Below are positions 1 to 8,264 of a stretch of 64,000 nucleotides of DNA, piece by piece (the first letter of the stretch is position 1; the number at the start of each line of letters is the position of its first letter). This stretch comes from Novosphingobium album (ex Liu et al. 2023) (GTDB lineage: Bacteria > Pseudomonadota > Alphaproteobacteria > Sphingomonadales > Sphingomonadaceae): assembly GCF_029076845.1 (NCBI RefSeq), contig NZ_JARESE010000020.1, forward strand, positions 124,001-188,000, given 5' to 3'. The translations under genes were made by a program, and so were the position numbers. Under the pieces are notes generated by a model. It saw only the letters and a program-made list of their open reading frames with translations. It had not been told where the DNA came from and did no database searches.

Positions 1-146
1 GGCGCCAGATCGAACGGCGTGGTCGAGGGCGCGGTGACGACGATGGTCGGATCGGGCGGCGCATCCGCCGCCATCGCGGGCATCGCGCCGAGCGCCGTGG
101 CCATCGCGCCAAGCGATGCCCAGCTTACAACATGCATTTTCATCAT
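1..146 (-). CDS. TonB-dependent receptor, N-terminus only (runs off the window)
   Basis: Only the first 48 codons are present. Two consecutive ATG codons follow a GAGGGAA ribosome-binding site. The peptide begins with a signal sequence ending near AMAADA and continues with DPTIVVTAP, which resembles the TonB box and plug start of outer-membrane iron or heme receptors. It lies 50 bp downstream of hmuV on the same strand, so it is probably the heme receptor of the hmu locus. The 50-bp gap is very AT-rich and could hold its own promoter. The receptor assignment rests on the signal peptide, TonB box and context, because the barrel is outside the window. Confidence 0.7.
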   Translation of the reverse strand, partial: MMKMHVVSWASLGAMATALGAMPAMAADAPPDPTIVVTAPSTTPFDLA

Positions 147-196
147 TTCCCTCACGTCTGCTTTTAAAACCTGACTCTTTATTATATTATTGTTTT

Positions 197-985
197 CTAA
201 AGATAAAATCGCAACATCGGCCGGCCGTCGTCATCCAGCGCGGTCGCCCGCACGTCGAAGATGCGCCGGACCAGATCGGTGGAAACAGCGCCTGGATCTT
301 CCACGACATCGTGCAAGCGGCCGTCGCGCAGGAAGATCAGCCTGTCGCCGTAACGCATCGCCAGATTGAGATCGTGCAGCGTGACGATGATCGTGCAGCC
401 GCGCGCAAGCAGGCCGCGCACGATCTCCAGAATCTGGAGCTGGTGATGCACGTCAAGGCTGGCGATCGGCTCGTCCAGGAAGATGGTGCGGGCGGGCGGC
501 GGCGTCTCGTCGCTCCACACTTGCGCCAGCACGCGCGCGAGCTGGACGCGCTGCTGCTCGCCGCCCGAAAGCGTGGGATAGATCTGGCGGCGCCGGGCCG
601 CCATGCCCACCATCTCCAGCGCGGCATCGACGATGCGCCGGTCCTCGCGGCCGGGCGCGCGCGCGAAATGCGGATAGCGACCCATCAGCACCACTTCCTC
701 GACCGTGATCGCGAAATCGATCTCGACATGCTGCGAAAGGAACGCGCGCTGGCGCGCCAGCGCCCGCGCATCCAGGCCGAACACGTCGCGATCGCCATGC
801 AGCACGCGTCCGCCGGTGGGCTTCAGGCGGCCGGCGGCGATCCGCATGAGCGTGGACTTGCCCGCGCCATTGGGGCCGAGGATGACGTTCATCTTCTCCG
901 CGGCGAAGGCCAGGTTCACCGGCTCAAGGATCGTCGTCTTGCCGATCGACCAGCGCACATCCTCAAGGCGGATCGCCGCGTCCAT
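197..985 (-). CDS. hmuV: heme ABC transporter ATP-binding protein HmuV
   Basis: This 262-residue ATPase energises import of heme across the inner membrane. It has a Walker A GPNGAGKST at about residues 37-45, the ABC signature LSGGE at about 139-143, a Walker B ending FLDEP at about 168-172, and an H-loop in VTLHDLN. Its length fits the HmuV/FecE-type importers. The start at MDAAIRLEDV lies 2 nt after the hmuU stop. The longer open frame upstream is only read-through over hmuU in another frame. The order hmuT-hmuU-hmuV followed by a TonB receptor supports heme rather than siderophore or cobalamin as substrate, although the ATPase alone cannot show this. Confidence 0.9.
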   Translation of the reverse strand: MDAAIRLEDVRWSIGKTTILEPVNLAFAAEKMNVILGPNGAGKSTLMRIAAGRLKPTGGRVLHGDRDVFGLDARALARQRAFLSQHVEIDFAITVEEVVLMGRYPHFARAPGREDRRIVDAALEMVGMAARRRQIYPTLSGGEQQRVQLARVLAQVWSDETPPPARTIFLDEPIASLDVHHQLQILEIVRGLLARGCTIIVTLHDLNLAMRYGDRLIFLRDGRLHDVVEDPGAVSTDLVRRIFDVRATALDDDGRPMLRFYL

Positions 986-987
986 CG

Positions 988-2034
988 TCAGCTCGCGATC
1001 CGGCGGCGGTAGGCCAGCAGGATCCACAGAAAGATCGGCGCGCCGATCAGCGCGGTGATGATCCCCACGGGCAGTTCGGCCGGGCGGATCACCAGCCGGG
1101 CGACCACGTCGATCGCTTCCATCAGCAAGGCACCCGACAGGGCGGATGCCGGCAGCAGGAAGCGATAGTCGGACGAGCGCAGCAAGCGCATCATGTGCGG
1201 CACGATCAGGCCGACGAAGGCGATCACGCCGACCATCGCCGTCGCCACCGAAACGATCAGCGTGTTCAGGACCAGCAGCCGGAAAACGAGCCTGTCCGGG
1301 TCGAAGCCGATATAGGCGGCATCGTCCTCGCCCAGCATCAATGCGTTCAGGTCCTTGCCCCGCCGCAGGATGAACACCAGGCAAGGCACGAAAATCGCGG
1401 TGACGAGCAGGCTGCCGCGCCAGTCGGCGGTGGTGAACGTGCCCAGGTTCCAGAACGTAATGTTGCGCGCCTGCGGATCGCGCGCGATGTACGACAGGAA
1501 GCCCGTGCCGGCATTGCACAGCGCGTTCACCGCGATGCCGGCCAGCAACAGCGCCAGCACGTCGGTATGGCCGAAAAGCGTGGCGATCCGGTAGACCAGC
1601 AGTGTCGCGAGAAAGCCGCCAAGGAAAGCCATCACCGGCACGGCCGCCGTGCCCAGCGGGGAAGTGAAGGCCAGCGCGGTGTTGCCGAACACGAACATGA
1701 GCGATGCGCCCAGCGCCGCGCCGGAGGACGTGCCGGCCAGCCCCGGCTCGACGATGGGATTGCGGAACAGGCCCTGCATCAGCGCGCCCGACAGGCCCAG
1801 CGTCGCCCCCGTCACGCCGCACAGCAGCACGCGCGGCAAGCGCAGGGTGACGAAGACGTTGAGGTCAAGCCCCTCTTCGGGCGCCACCGGGGCGATGCCC
1901 AGCCCGTGGCGCACGAAGCGGAAGATCTCCTCGGGCGGGAAATAGAACGAGCCGACACTGAGCGACAGCAGCAGCGCGCCCAGCAGGGCGCACGCCAGCA
2001 GCACATGGATCTGCATCCAGGACAGCCGGCCCAT
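988..2034 (-). CDS. hmuU: heme ABC transporter permease HmuU (FecCD family)
   Basis: A 348-residue polytopic inner-membrane permease of the FecCD/BtuC family, with about nine to ten hydrophobic segments. Family landmarks are the LRLPR motif after the first membrane segment (near residue 67), the GLSGALMQGLFRNPIVEPGLAG stretch (about residues 80-101, a hallmark of iron-complex permeases) and GLIVPHMMR near the coupling helix. It should form a homodimer with HmuV bound underneath and receive heme from HmuT. The gene begins 8 nt after hmuT ends and stops 2 nt before hmuV starts, so the three genes are surely one transcript. Confidence 0.92.
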   Translation of the reverse strand: MGRLSWMQIHVLLACALLGALLLSLSVGSFYFPPEEIFRFVRHGLGIAPVAPEEGLDLNVFVTLRLPRVLLCGVTGATLGLSGALMQGLFRNPIVEPGLAGTSSGAALGASLMFVFGNTALAFTSPLGTAAVPVMAFLGGFLATLLVYRIATLFGHTDVLALLLAGIAVNALCNAGTGFLSYIARDPQARNITFWNLGTFTTADWRGSLLVTAIFVPCLVFILRRGKDLNALMLGEDDAAYIGFDPDRLVFRLLVLNTLIVSVATAMVGVIAFVGLIVPHMMRLLRSSDYRFLLPASALSGALLMEAIDVVARLVIRPAELPVGIITALIGAPIFLWILLAYRRRIAS

Positions 2035-2042
2035 CGCCCGCG

Positions 2043-2933
2043 TCAGCGCGCCGGATGCAGCCAGCCCGCGATCTTGCGCAGCGAGGCCGGCGTCCGTGGG
2101 CTGAAATACATGATCTCCGTCTCGAAGATGCGATGGATCCGCAGGCTCTTGGCGGCCGGCGTCAGCGCCACCCCGGGCAGATCGCGGAATTTCGCCGCCG
2201 AGCCATACCGATCAAAGCCGACATCGGTGGCGATGATGATGTCCGGCGCGCAGCGCGCGATGATCTCCGGCGTGAGGCGGGCCATGCCGCCCACCTGATC
2301 GAGCGCGTTGACGCCGCCCGCCCAGCGCACGATCTGGTCCGCCGGGCCGCCGCGCGAAAGGCCGAGGTAGCTGTTCCCGATCTGGCCGAAATGGATCATC
2401 AGCACGCGCGGATGCGGCCCACGGGCATAGCGCGCCATCTCGCCCAGCGCGGCCTTCATCCCGGCCTGCCAGCGCGCCACCACGGCTTTCGCGGCGGCCT
2501 GGCGGCCGAAATAGGCGCCCAGCTTCAGCATCAGGGCCTGCGCCGTCTCGGGCGTATCGCCCGGCGCCATCGTCTGGACCGGGATGCCCACGGAGCGGAC
2601 TTGCGCCAGCACCGGGTCCGGCCCGACATTGCCATCGGTCAAGAGCACGCTGGGCCGCATCGAGATGATGCCCTCCGCGCTCAGCGCGCGATGATAGCCG
2701 ACCGAGGGCAGCCTGGTGATCTGCGGCGGGTAGATCGAGGTGAGATCGCGCGCGACCAGGTGCGATTGCGCGCCGATATCGAAAATGAACTCGTTGATCT
2801 GCTTGGAAACGCAGACCACGCGGTTGCCGGGCCCGGCCGCGACCGCGCGGCCCGGCAAGGCCGCCGCCACGCCGGCCGCGAGCAGGAGCCGGCCGGCATC
2901 CCGGCGGGAAAAGAGAGTGGCATCGGCTGGCAT
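2043..2933 (-). CDS. hmuT: periplasmic heme-binding protein HmuT
   Basis: A 296-residue substrate-binding protein for the HmuUV importer. The chosen start MPADATLFSRRDAG gives a signal peptide with a twin-arginine-like SRRDAGRLLLAAG and a cleavage region near AVAAG. Upstream codons in the same frame give unlikely sequence. Family features are a GAQSHLVARDLTS segment, PSVGYHRALSAEG (the VGYMRxLSAEG-type motif of HmuT) and a MRPSVLLTDGNVGP loop. A 15-bp perfect palindrome lies 34-48 nt upstream and may be the operator of the whole operon. Confidence 0.88.
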   Translation of the reverse strand: MPADATLFSRRDAGRLLLAAGVAAALPGRAVAAGPGNRVVCVSKQINEFIFDIGAQSHLVARDLTSIYPPQITRLPSVGYHRALSAEGIISMRPSVLLTDGNVGPDPVLAQVRSVGIPVQTMAPGDTPETAQALMLKLGAYFGRQAAAKAVVARWQAGMKAALGEMARYARGPHPRVLMIHFGQIGNSYLGLSRGGPADQIVRWAGGVNALDQVGGMARLTPEIIARCAPDIIIATDVGFDRYGSAAKFRDLPGVALTPAAKSLRIHRIFETEIMYFSPRTPASLRKIAGWLHPAR

Positions 2934-2966
2934 GGGAACCTGGCTTTTCTGGGGGGGCGACCTATT

Positions 2967-2981
2967 GTAACAAAATGTTAC
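2967..2981. promoter_or_regulatory. 15-bp palindrome upstream of hmuTUV, candidate operator
   Basis: GTAACA-AAA-TGTTAC is a perfect 6-3-6 inverted repeat in an AT-rich patch, 34-48 nt before the hmuT start. Its position is right for a repressor overlapping a promoter. I cannot name the regulator: it is not a textbook Fur box. The divergent gene at 3228 has its own, different repeat closer to its start. Confidence 0.4.
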
Positions 2982-3158
2982 TGACGCACTCTGACATAAA
3001 GCTGTCGCGCAACGCAATAAAAAGACGCGGCCGCGCGCGCGGGCATCGGCGCGATTCGGGCTGATTCTCCCGCGAAAACAAGGCGCGCGGTCCGCCGCCG
3101 ACGGTAACGATGGTCGTTCCGGCGCGCGCAAAGCGCGATTTGGCGCGGCTTAAAAAAA

Positions 3159-3192
3159 TCTACTCGATAAGTAGAGAAAATAGAGTCTACTC
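3159..3192. promoter_or_regulatory. repeat cluster upstream of the TauE/SafE gene, candidate operator
   Basis: TCTACT-CGATA-AGTAGA (3159-3175) is a perfect 6-5-6 inverted repeat. TCTACTC recurs 27 bp later (3186-3192) inside GAGT-CT-ACTC. The cluster ends about 35 nt before the start codon at 3228, in a short AT-rich patch. This arrangement suggests a repressor binding as two dimers, but the protein is unknown. Confidence 0.4.
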
Positions 3193-3227
3193 ACGAAGGC
3201 GGCATTCTTCGCGAGGAACTGATTCGA

Positions 3228-3992
3228 ATGGACTTTGGCGGATTCGATCTTGCCGCGCTGCTCCCCTTCATCGCGGTGGGCTTCGCGGCGCAACTGGTGG
3301 ACGGGGCGCTGGGCATGGCCTTTGGCGTCATTTCCAACACGCTGCTGGTCGCCGTCCTGGGCGTGCCGCCGGCCTCGGCCTCGCAACGCGTGCACATCGT
3401 CGAATGCTTCACCACCGCCACCTCGGGGATCAGCCACCTGCTGCATGGCAATGTCGACAAGCAGCTTTTCCTGCGCCTGCTGGTGCCCGGGATGATCGGC
3501 GGCGTGCTGGGCGCCTATTTGCTGACCTCGCTGGACGCCAGCGTGGTCAAGCCCTTCGTGCTTATCTACCTGACCGCCGTGGGCGTGTGGCTGCTGGTGC
3601 GCGGCCTGCTCTATCCGCCCCAACTCAAGGAGGCCAGGCTGATCGCCCCGCTCGGCCTGATCGGCGGCTTCCTGGATGCGGCGGGCGGCGGCGGCTGGGG
3701 GCCGGTGGTGACGTCCAACCTGCTGATCCAGGGCGCCGATCCGCGCAAGGTGGTCGGCACCGTCAACACCGTCGAATTCTTCCTGACGCTGACCGTCTCG
3801 GCCACGTTCATCTGGCATCTGGGCCTGGCCAATGTCGCGGGCGCGACGCTGGGCCTGCTGATCGGCGGCGTGCTGGCGGCCCCGCTCGGTGCCTGGGGGG
3901 CCAAGCACATTCCGCCCAAGCCCATGCTGATCCTGGTCGGCTGCGTCCTGGTGATCACCAGCCTGTTCGGCGTCTGGAAGGCCTGGCATTAA
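3228..3992 (+). CDS. TauE/SafE-family membrane permease (sulfite exporter-like)
   Basis: A 254-residue inner-membrane protein with about eight hydrophobic segments and the duplicated architecture of the TauE/SafE (DUF81) family, which exports sulfite, sulfoacetate or related anions. Each half carries a glycine-rich signature: QLVDGALGMAFG at about residues 22-33 and GFLDAAGGGGWGPV at about 146-159, the latter typical of the family. A GAGGA ribosome-binding site precedes the ATG. Upstream repeats at 3159-3192 suggest specific regulation. No sulfur-metabolism gene is adjacent, so the substrate is uncertain. Confidence 0.85.
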   Translation: MDFGGFDLAALLPFIAVGFAAQLVDGALGMAFGVISNTLLVAVLGVPPASASQRVHIVECFTTATSGISHLLHGNVDKQLFLRLLVPGMIGGVLGAYLLTSLDASVVKPFVLIYLTAVGVWLLVRGLLYPPQLKEARLIAPLGLIGGFLDAAGGGGWGPVVTSNLLIQGADPRKVVGTVNTVEFFLTLTVSATFIWHLGLANVAGATLGLLIGGVLAAPLGAWGAKHIPPKPMLILVGCVLVITSLFGVWKAWH

Positions 3993-4001
3993 AGGCCGGA
4001 C

Positions 4002-4352
4002 TTATTGGTCCCAGCGCTCCAGCACGCAACCATGCGCCGCGTCGTACGTCGCGGTCTGGCGGGCGAAGACGAGGTAGCGCGCGGTCACGCCATGGGCCTC
4101 GTCGTTCGCGCTCAGCATGATCGGGTCCGGGCCGAGATCGCCCTTGCACGAATCCACCCCGCGCCCCGAGATGAAGTGGCAGACGCAGCCGGTGCGGGCC
4201 GCGTAGGCGGCGCTTGCCCGGCCCTTGGCCGCCAGCGCCGACCACATCGTGGCCAGCAGGCCCGCGGCCAGCGCCAGCCCCAGCAGCAGCACGTTGCGCT
4301 TCCAGCGTGAAGGCTGCCGCTGCCGCAATCGCATTGTCTTGGCTGTTGCCAT
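4002..4352 (-). CDS. small membrane-anchored protein of unknown function with CxC motif
   Basis: A 116-residue protein with a basic N-terminus, one membrane segment (about residues 20-42) and a probably periplasmic tail. The tail has four cysteines, the first two as CVC, then one in DSCKGDLG and one in HGCVLERW. No family is recognised. Its stop lies 10 nt past the TauE gene end, and its start is 31 nt from the divergent serine-hydrolase relative at 4384, so the two may share a control region. The regular cysteine pattern suggests disulfides. Confidence 0.6.
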   Translation of the reverse strand: MATAKTMRLRQRQPSRWKRNVLLLGLALAAGLLATMWSALAAKGRASAAYAARTGCVCHFISGRGVDSCKGDLGPDPIMLSANDEAHGVTARYLVFARQTATYDAAHGCVLERWDQ

Positions 4353-4383
4353 CCGCTCCCGCCTCGCACATCACACCGCCATC

Positions 4384-5511
4384 ATGACGCCGCGCCGGCT
4401 CCCCCATATCCTCGCACTGCTTGCCCTGCCAGCCCTGAGCGGCTGCGGCGGCAAGGCGCCGCCACCCCCGCCGCCGCCCAGCGCGCAGGCCGAAGCCGCG
4501 ATCAAGGCCGATGGCGGCGCGGCGCACGCGGTGCTGGGCCGCGCGATCGACGGATTGTTCGACGAGGAGGCGGTGGGGCAAACCCGCGCGCTGCTGATCG
4601 TCAAGCGCGGCTCGGTCATCGCCGAGCGCTATGGCGAAGGGATCGGCCCCGGCACGCGCCTGCCCGGCTGGTCGATGGGGCAATGCGTGACCGGGGTGAT
4701 GGTCGGCCAGCTCGTCAGCGACGGGCGCCTGCGCCTTGACGAGACCGCGCCGGTCCCCGCCTGGCAGCGATCGGGCGACCCGCGCGGCGAGATCACGCTG
4801 CGCCAGCTCCTGCAGATGCGATCGGGCCTGCGCCACAGCGAAGGCGCCGGGCTGGACCCTGGCTCCGACCGCGCGCGGATGCTGTTCCTCGACGGGCGCG
4901 ACGATATGGCGGCCTATGCCGAATCGCAGCCGCTGGAGGACATGCCCGGCCGCGTGTTCGAGAATTCCTCGGCCACGCCGGTGATCCTGGCCGATCTGGC
5001 CGCGCGCGCGCTGACCGACAGCCGCGATCCCGAGCGCCGCCGCCAGGCCGTGGCCGATTACTTGCGCACGCGCGTGCTCGATCCGATCGGGATGCGCACG
5101 ACCGTGGCCGATTACGACGCGGCCGGCACCATGATCGGATCGAGCATGATCCACGCCAGCGCGCGCGACTGGGGCAAGCTGGGCGACTTCCTGCGGCACT
5201 ATGGATCGGTGAACGGCGGCCAGATCCTGCCGCGCCGCTGGATCGAGTTCATGCGCGCGCCATCGCCGCGCAATGCCGGCTATGGCGCGCAGCTCTGGCT
5301 CAACGGGCCGCAATCGACCGGCCGGCAAGCGCTGTGGCCCGGCCAGTCGCCGGCCAATCTCTTCGCCTGCCTGGGCGAAGGCGGCCAGTACCTCGTCAGC
5401 TCGCCCGACCAGTTGCTGACCGTGGTGCGCCTGGGTCATTCCGAGCCGGAGCAGGAAGCCGCGCTGCACGATCGGATCGGCGCGCTGCTGCGGCTGTTCC
5501 CCGGCGGATAA
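4384..5511 (+). CDS. serine-hydrolase (beta-lactamase-fold) lipoprotein with altered catalytic motifs
   Basis: A 375-residue protein with a lipobox (LSGC, Cys21), a proline stretch, and the fold and sequence pattern of the class-C beta-lactamase/6-aminohexanoate-dimer hydrolase family: GWSM at about 96-98, SGLRHSEGAG after LLQMR, and GMRTTVADYD. The expected SxxK is SMGQ (Ser97, Gln100). The Tyr expected in the second motif appears as Asn194 (FENSSATP), and the third-motif position reads GEGGQY (Glu332). From family knowledge these changes should abolish or strongly alter acyl-enzyme chemistry. The frame is intact, so it may be a binding or regulatory paralogue rather than a decaying gene. 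ATG chosen at MTPRRLPH to give a normal signal peptide. Confidence 0.8.
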   Translation: MTPRRLPHILALLALPALSGCGGKAPPPPPPPSAQAEAAIKADGGAAHAVLGRAIDGLFDEEAVGQTRALLIVKRGSVIAERYGEGIGPGTRLPGWSMGQCVTGVMVGQLVSDGRLRLDETAPVPAWQRSGDPRGEITLRQLLQMRSGLRHSEGAGLDPGSDRARMLFLDGRDDMAAYAESQPLEDMPGRVFENSSATPVILADLAARALTDSRDPERRRQAVADYLRTRVLDPIGMRTTVADYDAAGTMIGSSMIHASARDWGKLGDFLRHYGSVNGGQILPRRWIEFMRAPSPRNAGYGAQLWLNGPQSTGRQALWPGQSPANLFACLGEGGQYLVSSPDQLLTVVRLGHSEPEQEAALHDRIGALLRLFPGG

Positions 5512-5532
5512 GGCCCTTCGCGACGCGGCGGA

Positions 5533-6462
5533 TCACCGCGCCGTGGCGGGATCGTGCGGCAGGATGTCTTCGGCGGCGCGCCCCCGCTCGTCGATCAGGC
5601 CGTTCGGATCGGGGTGGATCAGGATCTCGACATCGGGAAATTCGCGGCGCAGGCGGATCTCGATATCGTCCATCACGCGGTGCGCCTCGCGCACGGTGAT
5701 GTTGGGATCGACCCAGACGTGGAACTGGACGAAATCCTGATTGCCCGAAGTGCGCGTGCGCAGATCGTGCACGCCGGTGATTTCCGGGTTGCGCGCCAGC
5801 AGCGCCAGGAAGCGCTGCTTCTTCTCCTCGGGCCATTCGCGGTCCATCAGCTGCTCGATCGCCGCGCGCGAGGCGCGCCATGCGCCCCAGCCGAGCCAGC
5901 CGGCGATGCCCAGCCCGAAGATCGGATCGGCCCCGGCGAAGCCGGCGTACTGGTCCAGCGTCAGCGCCAGGATCACCGAGAGGTTGAGCAGCAGGTCGGA
6001 TTCGTAATGCACGTTGTCGGTGGCGATCGCCAGGCTGCCGGTACGCCGGATGACGTGGCGCTGCCACAGGATCAGCGCCAGCGTCACCACCATTGCCGCC
6101 AGCGACACGCCGATGCCTTGCGCCGCCGCCTCGGTGCGCGCGCCGGCCAGAAGCTGCTCCGCCGCGCGCGCGGCGATGCCGATCGCCGAGATCGAGATCA
6201 GCACGATCTGGAACAGCGCCGCGATCGCCTCGGCCTTGCCGTGGCCGAAGCGGTGCTGCTCGTCCGCCGGCTGCGAGGCGATCCACACGCCCGCCAACGT
6301 GGCGACGCTGGCGACAAGGTCGAGCGTGGTATCGGCCAAGCTGCCGAGCATCGCGGTCGAGCCGGTGGCCCAGGCCGCCCATGCCTTCAGCCCCAGCAGG
6401 ATGGCGGCGACAGCGATGCTGGCCATGGCCGCGCTGCGGTTGAGGTTGGCGCCCCGGTTCAT
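5533..6462 (-). CDS. cation diffusion facilitator (FieF-like metal efflux)
   Basis: A 309-residue proton-coupled exporter of Zn, Fe or similar divalent ions. The transport site is visible: Asp44 and Asp48 in LADTTLDL and His152 and Asp156 in HYESD, matching the DD-HD site of FieF/YiiP. HRFGHGKAE (about 70-78) is the conserved cytoplasmic loop. A C-terminal cytoplasmic domain with GVHDLRTRTSGNQ, FHVWVDP and ILIHPDP is typical of the dimerisation domain. The start MNRGANLNRS is 10 nt past the end of pdxH, so the two are probably co-transcribed. The longer upstream frame is only pdxH read out of frame. Confidence 0.88.
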   Translation of the reverse strand: MNRGANLNRSAAMASIAVAAILLGLKAWAAWATGSTAMLGSLADTTLDLVASVATLAGVWIASQPADEQHRFGHGKAEAIAALFQIVLISISAIGIAARAAEQLLAGARTEAAAQGIGVSLAAMVVTLALILWQRHVIRRTGSLAIATDNVHYESDLLLNLSVILALTLDQYAGFAGADPIFGLGIAGWLGWGAWRASRAAIEQLMDREWPEEKKQRFLALLARNPEITGVHDLRTRTSGNQDFVQFHVWVDPNITVREAHRVMDDIEIRLRREFPDVEILIHPDPNGLIDERGRAAEDILPHDPATAR

Positions 6463-6472
6463 CGCCAGCGGC

Positions 6473-7081
6473 TCACGGATAGAGCAGCGTGCTGGACCAG
6501 CCCGCCCCCTCGCGCACGAAGCGGCGGCGCTCGTGCAGGCGATAAGGGCGATCGTGCCAGAATTCGATCGCGCGCGGGGTGACGCGAAAGCCCGTCCAGT
6601 GCGGCGGCCGGTCCACCTCGCCCTCGCCGAAACGCGCCTTGGCCGCTTCATAGCGGGCCAGGAACGTCTCGCGCGCGTCAAGCGGGGCCGACTGGTCGGA
6701 CGCCACCGCGCCCAGCTGCGAATCGCGCGCGCGGCTGTGGAAATAGGCATCGGCCGTCGCATCGTCGACGCGGGCGATCGGGCCTTCGATGCGGATCTGG
6801 CGTCGCAGGCTCTTCCAGTGGAACAGCAGCGCGACATTCGGGTTGGCCTGCAGTTCCCCGCCCTTGCGGCTGCGCGCGTTGGTATAGAAGACGAAACCGT
6901 CCGGGCCATGGCCCTTGAGCAGCACCATGCGCACCGACGGCAGTCCGTCCGCCGTCGCCGTCGCCAGCGCCATGGCGTTCGAATCGTTCGGCTCGCTCGC
7001 GCGCGCTTCGGCATACCAGGTGTCGAAGAGCGCGAAGGGATCGCCGTGCGGGATCAGTTCTTTGGTCTGTTCGGTTTCCAT
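6473..7081 (-). CDS. pdxH: pyridoxamine 5'-phosphate oxidase
   Basis: A 202-residue FMN enzyme that oxidises pyridoxine/pyridoxamine 5'-phosphate to pyridoxal 5'-phosphate, the last step of the salvage pathway. Family motifs include [24 protein letters not shown] (FMN binding), [24 protein letters not shown] and the C-terminal [11 protein letters not shown] with RRFVR...GWSSTLLYP. The start METEQTKEL is preceded by AGGAAAG. Further upstream codons in frame lack family similarity. Sits first in a two-gene unit with the CDF exporter. Confidence 0.95.
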   Translation of the reverse strand: METEQTKELIPHGDPFALFDTWYAEARASEPNDSNAMALATATADGLPSVRMVLLKGHGPDGFVFYTNARSRKGGELQANPNVALLFHWKSLRRQIRIEGPIARVDDATADAYFHSRARDSQLGAVASDQSAPLDARETFLARYEAAKARFGEGEVDRPPHWTGFRVTPRAIEFWHDRPYRLHERRRFVREGAGWSSTLLYP

Positions 7082-7292
7082 TGCATCTTTCCTGTGCGCC
7101 AGGCCCCCGCCGGCCGCGTTCCGCGCCCTGCGTTCCAGCCGCCAGCCCCATCGGCGCACGATCGCGCCGGGGCATTGATCCCGAACAATCGGAACCGGGG
7201 CCGGATGCATTGCCGAACAAAGCGATAGCCGCACGAACCTTCGGTGGAAAGCGCCGCTTGCCGTGGCGCCCGCGGGCACCTAGCTATGCAGC

Positions 7293-8240
7293 ATGGCAGC
7301 AGATCCCTATTCCATCCTGGGCGTTTCCAAGGGCGCGAGCGAAAAGGACATCAAGTCCGCCTATCGCAAGCTCGCCAAGGAGCTTCACCCGGACACGAAC
7401 AAGGACAACCCGAAGGCGACCGAGCGCTTCAGCGAAGTGACGCGCGCTTATGACTTGCTGTCCGACAAGGACAAGCGCGCCCGCTTCGACCGGGGCGAGA
7501 TCGATATCGACGGCAACCCGACGATGGGCTTCGGCTATGGCCCCGGCCCCGGCGGCACCGCCGGCGGGCACCAGGGCTTTGGCGGCGGCGGCTTCGAAGG
7601 CTTCTCGGCCGAAGGCGTGGACCTGGGCGACATCTTTGGCGACCTGTTCGGCGGCCGGGGCGGCGGCGGTGGCTTCGGCGGCGGGTTCGGCGGCGCGCGC
7701 CCGCGCGGTCGCGCCGCGCCGAAGGGCGCGAACGTGCAGTACCGGCTTTCGGTCACGCTGCCCGATGCCGCGCGGCTGGCGCCGCAGCGCATCACCCTGT
7801 CCGACGGCAAGACGATCGACCTCAAGCTGCCCGCCGGCCTGGAAGACGGCACGCAGATGCGGCTGGCCGGCAGGGGGGAACCCGGCGGCGGCGGCAATGG
7901 CGATGCGATCGTCACCATCCATGTCCAGTCGCACCCCTTCTTCCGCCGCGAGGGCGACGATGTCCGGCTGGACCTGCCGGTCACGCTCGACGAGGCGCTG
8001 GGCGGCGCGAAAGTGCGCGCGCCCACGGTCGATGGCGCAGTGATGCTCTCGGTGCCGCCGGGCACCAGCTCGGGCAAGGTGCTACGCCTGAAGGGCAAGG
8101 GCTTTACCCGCAAGGACGGCAGCCGGGGCGACCAGCTGGTGACGATCGAGATCACCTTGCCCGAAAGCGACGGCGAACTCGCCCGCCGGCTGGAAGGCTG
8201 GCGCGACTCGCGCGACGTGCGCGCCAGACTTGGCGTCTGA
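7293..8240 (+). CDS. DnaJ-class co-chaperone (CbpA-like, no zinc finger)
   Basis: A 315-residue J-domain protein that should stimulate a DnaK ATPase. The J domain covers about residues 1-70 with the HPD motif at 32-34 (KELHPDTNKDNP). A long Gly/Phe-rich linker (about 78-145) follows, then the two beta-barrel peptide-binding domains with LPDAARLAPQRITL, LPAGLEDGTQMRLAGRG and VPPGTSSGKVLRLKGKG. The CxxCxGxG zinc-binding repeats of DnaJ are absent, which places it with CbpA/DnaJ type B proteins. The next gene (YihY family) follows after 24 nt on the same strand. Confidence 0.9.
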   Translation: MAADPYSILGVSKGASEKDIKSAYRKLAKELHPDTNKDNPKATERFSEVTRAYDLLSDKDKRARFDRGEIDIDGNPTMGFGYGPGPGGTAGGHQGFGGGGFEGFSAEGVDLGDIFGDLFGGRGGGGGFGGGFGGARPRGRAAPKGANVQYRLSVTLPDAARLAPQRITLSDGKTIDLKLPAGLEDGTQMRLAGRGEPGGGGNGDAIVTIHVQSHPFFRREGDDVRLDLPVTLDEALGGAKVRAPTVDGAVMLSVPPGTSSGKVLRLKGKGFTRKDGSRGDQLVTIEITLPESDGELARRLEGWRDSRDVRARLGV

Positions 8241-8264
8241 CCGGCATCCCGACAGGACGGCGCG

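Noticed and set aside
197..1822. Apparent 541-residue HmuV with a long N-terminal extension
   Set aside because: The extension is hmuU in another frame. The ATPase starts at 985.
5533..7014. Apparent 493-residue fusion of a basic domain with the CDF exporter
   Set aside because: The N-terminal part is the pdxH region read in the wrong frame. The real exporter starts at 6462.
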